From NCBI RefSeq assembly GCF_022682495.2, contig NC_071391.1, positions 42,189,998 through 42,253,997 on the forward strand: a stretch of DNA of 64,000 nucleotides. Direction: 5' to 3'. Positions 59,798 to 64,000 of this stretch are shown here, piece after piece. This DNA is from Desmodus rotundus (lineage: Eukaryota > Chordata > Mammalia > Chiroptera > Phyllostomidae). Both the position numbers and the translations under genes were made by a program. How positions within the stretch are numbered: position 1 is the first letter of the stretch; each line of letters opens with the position of its first letter. The notes beneath the pieces were generated by a model. It saw only the letters and a program-made list of their open reading frames with translations. It had not been told where the DNA came from and did not search any database.

Positions 59798-62700
59798 GAT
59801 GCATAACCAACCAGGTTTAAAAAAATTTTATTCATCCGCGATTTACAAAGATTAAATAATAAGAAATATATTTTAATATGTTTTTCCTACATCACTGAGA
59901 TTATTATCTGATTTTATTTTTCAGTGTAATAATTAATACATTTCTTTGTTGGGTTTCTGATGTTGAAACACATTTGCATCCCAGAGAGAAATCATATTTA
60001 ATTAGGCCATATTATTTTTAAATACACTTTTGGATTCAATCAGCTCTCCTTTTAGTTGGGATTTTTACATCTACATTCTCCCACAAAAGGAGATGTGAGT
60101 GCTAACAACATGTTATTTTTTTGTGCTCCTGGTAACCACTTTGATAGGAAATGCAGCTCAGAATTCACCCTAATGATTCAGAATTCTCCTGAGCACTTGA
60201 GCGGCTCCAGAGACTGCTCATGCATCCCATTGTTCCTCTCTTTTAAATGCAAGAATTGCTGCGGAGTATGTCCTGAAATCAATGAGAAGACCTCTGAACA
60301 TGAGATGCGGGGATTCCCCTTCCTGCCTTGTCCTTGATTTTACTGAGCCCTTTGACTTTATGACAAGATGCTCCCAGTCTCCCTGCTGCCCATAGTGTAG
60401 CAATACCCCTGCAGCCGCTCTCCCAACAGTGAGATGTCTTTATTGGTTTCGACATGCTAAGTTGATCTGTTTTTGTCCACCAGAGGAGAAAATGTTGGTA
60501 AGGTTATTAGAGCGAGGGAAAGAGGAGGCACATGTTGAACAAAGGGGATAACTTGGCATATATTGAGAGTGAATTGGTTTCAATCCCTTCATACATTTGA
60601 TTTTTTAAATTCAACTGATTATTGTCCAAACAATACAGTTCGTAGGGCTAAATATTGTGTAATATATCTGGCCAAGGTTTTCTCCACAGTGGATCTGCCT
60701 CATCAAACCACAATTTCCATGTTGCATTCCCTGTGAAGAAGAATCACGGTCCTCACCTGAGGGAGACAAAAGCAGAACGTCCATGGAGTCATTATGGATC
60801 CTCTGGGAGTAAATTCTTATGCCTCTGCATGAGGTGGGAAGACGGTAAGTGGATATGGATGGTAGGTGATTTTGAGGTCAAAAGATCTTGGAAATTTAAT
60901 GGTTTTCTCTTGGTTCCTATGGATTTCCCCAGTATCCTCTCCCTAAACGAAATGTGAATTAGACAACGCATAGTTTTATGACCCTATCCCTCTATCCTAC
61001 ATCTGGTAACATATGTCATTTTTAGAGAAATCAACTTACAAGTTGATGTTAAATCTGGAGGAAGGGCAGAATAATATGAAAGTTTGACAGAAGAGAGGAT
61101 TTTCTTACAGAAGCTTCCTGACCCTGGGGTGGCCCAGGGGAGCATTTTCTCCTCCACATGTGTGTGAGAGAATAACATGCTTTAAAAAGGAAATTAGGAG
61201 AGGTCAGGGATGTGGCCTTCTAATAGTATACTCCCAGGGTCAGTGAGCATCCCTACCATCCCACAAGTCAGCAGTCACACTGATTTCTGACTCATTCACC
61301 TGTCTCCTTGAGCTACTTTGGCTCAAGTCAAATCAGCTCAAAAACATGTGTTGGACACTTATTCTGTGCCGGGATTTATCTTATTTGCTGTGAATAAAGA
61401 TGAGTCAGATGTGTTCACTATTTCTGAATGTCTTACAGCAATAGACGAGGAACGTAACTTCAGTATAATTTGTTAGAGCTATGATAGAGGTAACTACATC
61501 ATGCAGAAAGTACATTTACCTATCTAGGCTGTACCAGGTGTTTGTAAATGTGTGTACGTGTGTGTATCTATGTCTATGTGTGTTAGGGATGGGGGCTGGG
61601 GAATGGATAAGAAGACATAGAAATCACCAATGTCATGTAGCTGCCCTTTCATTAAGTTGACCACTGATGCAAACATACATCACTTGGACCTTTGTGACAA
61701 GTGTTTAGTTTTTATCCTATCTTTTCATCAAAACCAAGAACATTATTTGCTTACCATTTAATTTTCCCTGAGGTCTAGACACACCATTAATACCTCTGAG
61801 AAGGATGTGAACCGTGGCAGAAAAAGTAAGTCTAAAGAACCTGAGCTGAGCTGGAGACTTTAACAACTAACCAGGTAATACCTTCCATTACAGGATGGTA
61901 ATTCCAAAAGTACCTATCTTAAAATAGCCTGTGTTCTCAAAACTTATTTTTATATCAGCTATTTAACAAGAGTCTGTATTTCCTATCAGAAGTAATTCTG
62001 TATTAGTTAGATTTAAGTAATTGTTAGATCATATGGACTCAGTTGGTCCAGTACATTCATTCATGACCCAGAATTCGCTTTGAATCTACGATGTTCCAGA
62101 GACACAATGGCACTGGAGATAAAACATGATTATAGTTTGGTCCGTCCTATCTGAGAGTCTTTGGCCTCAGAAGATGGGTCTTCTGTCTGTATCCCCATCA
62201 CCAAGGAAGTACTTGGCCAATCACATTTACTCAGCAAATAAGGTGATTGAGTATTCAAAGTGTGAAGAATGTTCAACAGAAACGATGCTAACTCTGTGTA
62301 GCAGGCAAACCTTTAAATAGAGGGAATATTAGATGGCTGAGCAAAAACCAGTAGAATATAAAAATACAGCGTGTCTACGTTATGTGGGGAAAAAATGCCT
62401 AGAAAGTTGGCCTGTGTCAAATAAGAGAGTCATGAATGATAATCAAGCAGAGATGTGATTGTTCACAGTAACATTTTATTTATTCATTTATTATTTCATT
62501 GATGAGTTGTAAACTGTCATCATTTTGGCTCATGGACCCATCCAAACACCTAAGACTCCACTTTCAGATTACATAGAGGGTATCTGTGTCTTTTTGAGAA
62601 AACTAGTAATTCTTTCAGCCCAGGAGTTCTTTGCTTGGAATTCAGGGGGTTCTTTGATTTAGATGTAAATGCTACTTCTTTATTTCACTTTAACCAAAAT

Positions 62701-63423
62701 CCAAAATGCTTTTCTTGTTGGAATGTAGGTAAACAACCCAAACCAACATTACCAATATCCGTGACTTCATCACCAGTAGCAATCAGAGATATTTTTACAT
62801 TGCACTGCAGTTGTTGAAGATACCTCAAAGTATCATTTAAGCTCATCATTTTGAAATTAAGGTGGTTATTAGACTTGCCACAACATTTTAAAATTTACTG
62901 TTTTAAAGAAGCATGTGTATTATTATATCTCATATTTGTTTCCTAAAACTATAAAACTATATTTTGACCTAGTCACTTTTCTTGATAATCCTATACATTT
63001 CATTTTTTGTGTGTATCCACATGTGTGTATGTATGTATTTGATGTTTTGAAAACATTATTTTGAAGTACCACAGACAGATAAAGTGTTGATAGACCCAGC
63101 CTCACATACAACCTTGAAATTTAGACTTTAAAATTTTTTTCTCTCTTTTTGGAGTGGCTCTATGATGTTTTGTTATTGCTCCCAAACTCCTGCATGCCTT
63201 CTAGGCACGCATTTTCAACAACTCTATTAAATATGGGACCAACTAATTTTATTTATTTTATTTAATTAATGTTAACTTATTAAGCAGAGCTGTATGGTAT
63301 GCTTAATAATGTACACAGAAATTTAAAAATATGGGCAAAATTTTCAAAGTAGTGTGTAATTTCTGGGAGGAACAGACACAGAACACAGTCAGGGAGACTT
63401 GCTAGGCTGGAGGTAGCAGATCA
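59798..63423 (+). repeat. Segmental duplication copy 2, block C
   Basis: Direct repeat of 37124-40752, beginning immediately after block B with no half-L1 and no orphan segment. It ends at 'gaggtagcagatca' where a 5'-truncated L1 starts, so the true right boundary of the duplication is hidden and may lie beyond the window. Confidence 0.88.
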
Positions 63424-64000
63424 GTACATCATAATTACCCTACCTAAGATTAAACATAAGGAGAGAATTTTAGAAGCAACAAGAGAAAAGGACATAGTTA
63501 CTTACAAAGGAGTTCCCATAAGGCTCTCCACTGATTTATTAAAAGAGACCTTACAGGCAAGAAGGGGCTGGCAAGAAGTATTCCAAGTCAAGGAAGGCTA
63601 GAATCTACATCCAAGATTGCTCTATCCAGCAAAGCTATCATTTAGAATGGAAGGGAAGATAAAGTGCTTCTCAGATAAGGTCAAGTTAAAGGAGTTCATC
63701 ATCACCAAGCCTTTATATATGAAATGTTAAAGGGACCTATCTAAGAAAAAGAAGATCAAAAATAGGAACAGTAAAAATGACAGCAAACTCACAGTTGTTA
63801 ACAACAACACCTACAACAAAAACAAAAGCAAACTAAGCAACAACTAGAACAGGAACGGAACCACAGAAATGGAGATCACATGGAGGGTTATCAATAGGGG
63901 AGCACGAGGGGGACAAAGAGGGGAAAGGTACAGAGAATAACTAGCATACATGATAGGTGGAAAATAGACAGGGGGAGGGTAAGAATAGTGTAGGAAATGT
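63424..64000 (+). mobile_element. L1/HAL1-type element, 5'-truncated, running off the window
   Basis: Starts inside ORF1 ('gtacatcataattaccctacctaag'), retains the 14 nt missing from the other two elements ('ggcaagaaggggctggcaagaagtattcc'), then passes directly from the ORF1 end to the same 3' UTR ('atggagatcacatggagggttatcaatagggg') without ORF2. Related to the half-L1s at 23082 and 34804 but a different member. Its tail and target duplication lie outside the window. Confidence 0.8.

Overview
The window is mammalian nuclear DNA, most likely from a yangochiropteran bat. The main clue is several copies of a tRNA-derived SINE with the VES (vesper-bat SINE) layout: a GGTTCGATTCC-type B box, the conserved centre 'catgcctgggttgtgggccaggt', and a tail of CT repeats followed by AAATAAAT. 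Bat-type L1 and half-L1 elements and several short hAT-like and mariner-like elements agree with this. The gene order matches the ZNF215 / OR2D3 / OR2D2 / OR10A4 neighbourhood of human 11p15.4, shown here in the reverse direction.

Layout. 1-400: CpG-rich, promoter-like DNA of unknown gene. 4.36-15.03 kb (minus): ZNF215, a SCAN-KRAB-C2H2 zinc-finger gene. All five coding exons can be followed with matching splice phases (556 codons), and a CpG-island promoter lies near 19.85-20.56 kb. 31.67-32.62 kb (plus): an intact OR2D3 gene. 41.49-42.43 kb (plus): intact OR2D2. 44.87-45.82 kb (minus): an OR10A4 pseudogene with two 1-nt frameshifts and a nonsense codon. 52.75-53.70 kb (minus): a second intact OR2D3. 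The rest is intronic or intergenic DNA filled with SINEs, L1, L2, MIR and short DNA transposons.

The main architectural feature is a segmental duplication. Block A (21.24-23.08 kb) is repeated directly at 48.22-50.60 kb. Block C (37.12-40.75 kb) is repeated directly at 59.80-63.42 kb. Block B (25.01-34.79 kb, carrying OR2D3) is repeated at 50.60-59.78 kb in inverted orientation. In copy 1, B lies between two half-L1 (HAL1-like) elements in opposite orientation. In copy 2 the A|B and B|C junctions are seamless. The target-site duplications of the two elements are exchanged between the ends of B, which is the footprint of an inversion by recombination between them. The OR2D3 orientation relative to ZNF215 and OR2D2, compared with human, says copy 1 is the inverted one. 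The simplest model is a tandem duplication with a period near 27 kb followed by L1-mediated inversion of the OR2D3 block in copy 1. The second unit may continue past the window and could contain another OR2D2 and OR10A4.

The olfactory receptor genes encode chemosensory GPCRs of olfactory neurons. ZNF215 is a nuclear, probably repressive, DNA-binding factor and is functionally unrelated to them. Percent identities and counts given here are hand counts on short stretches, not alignments.
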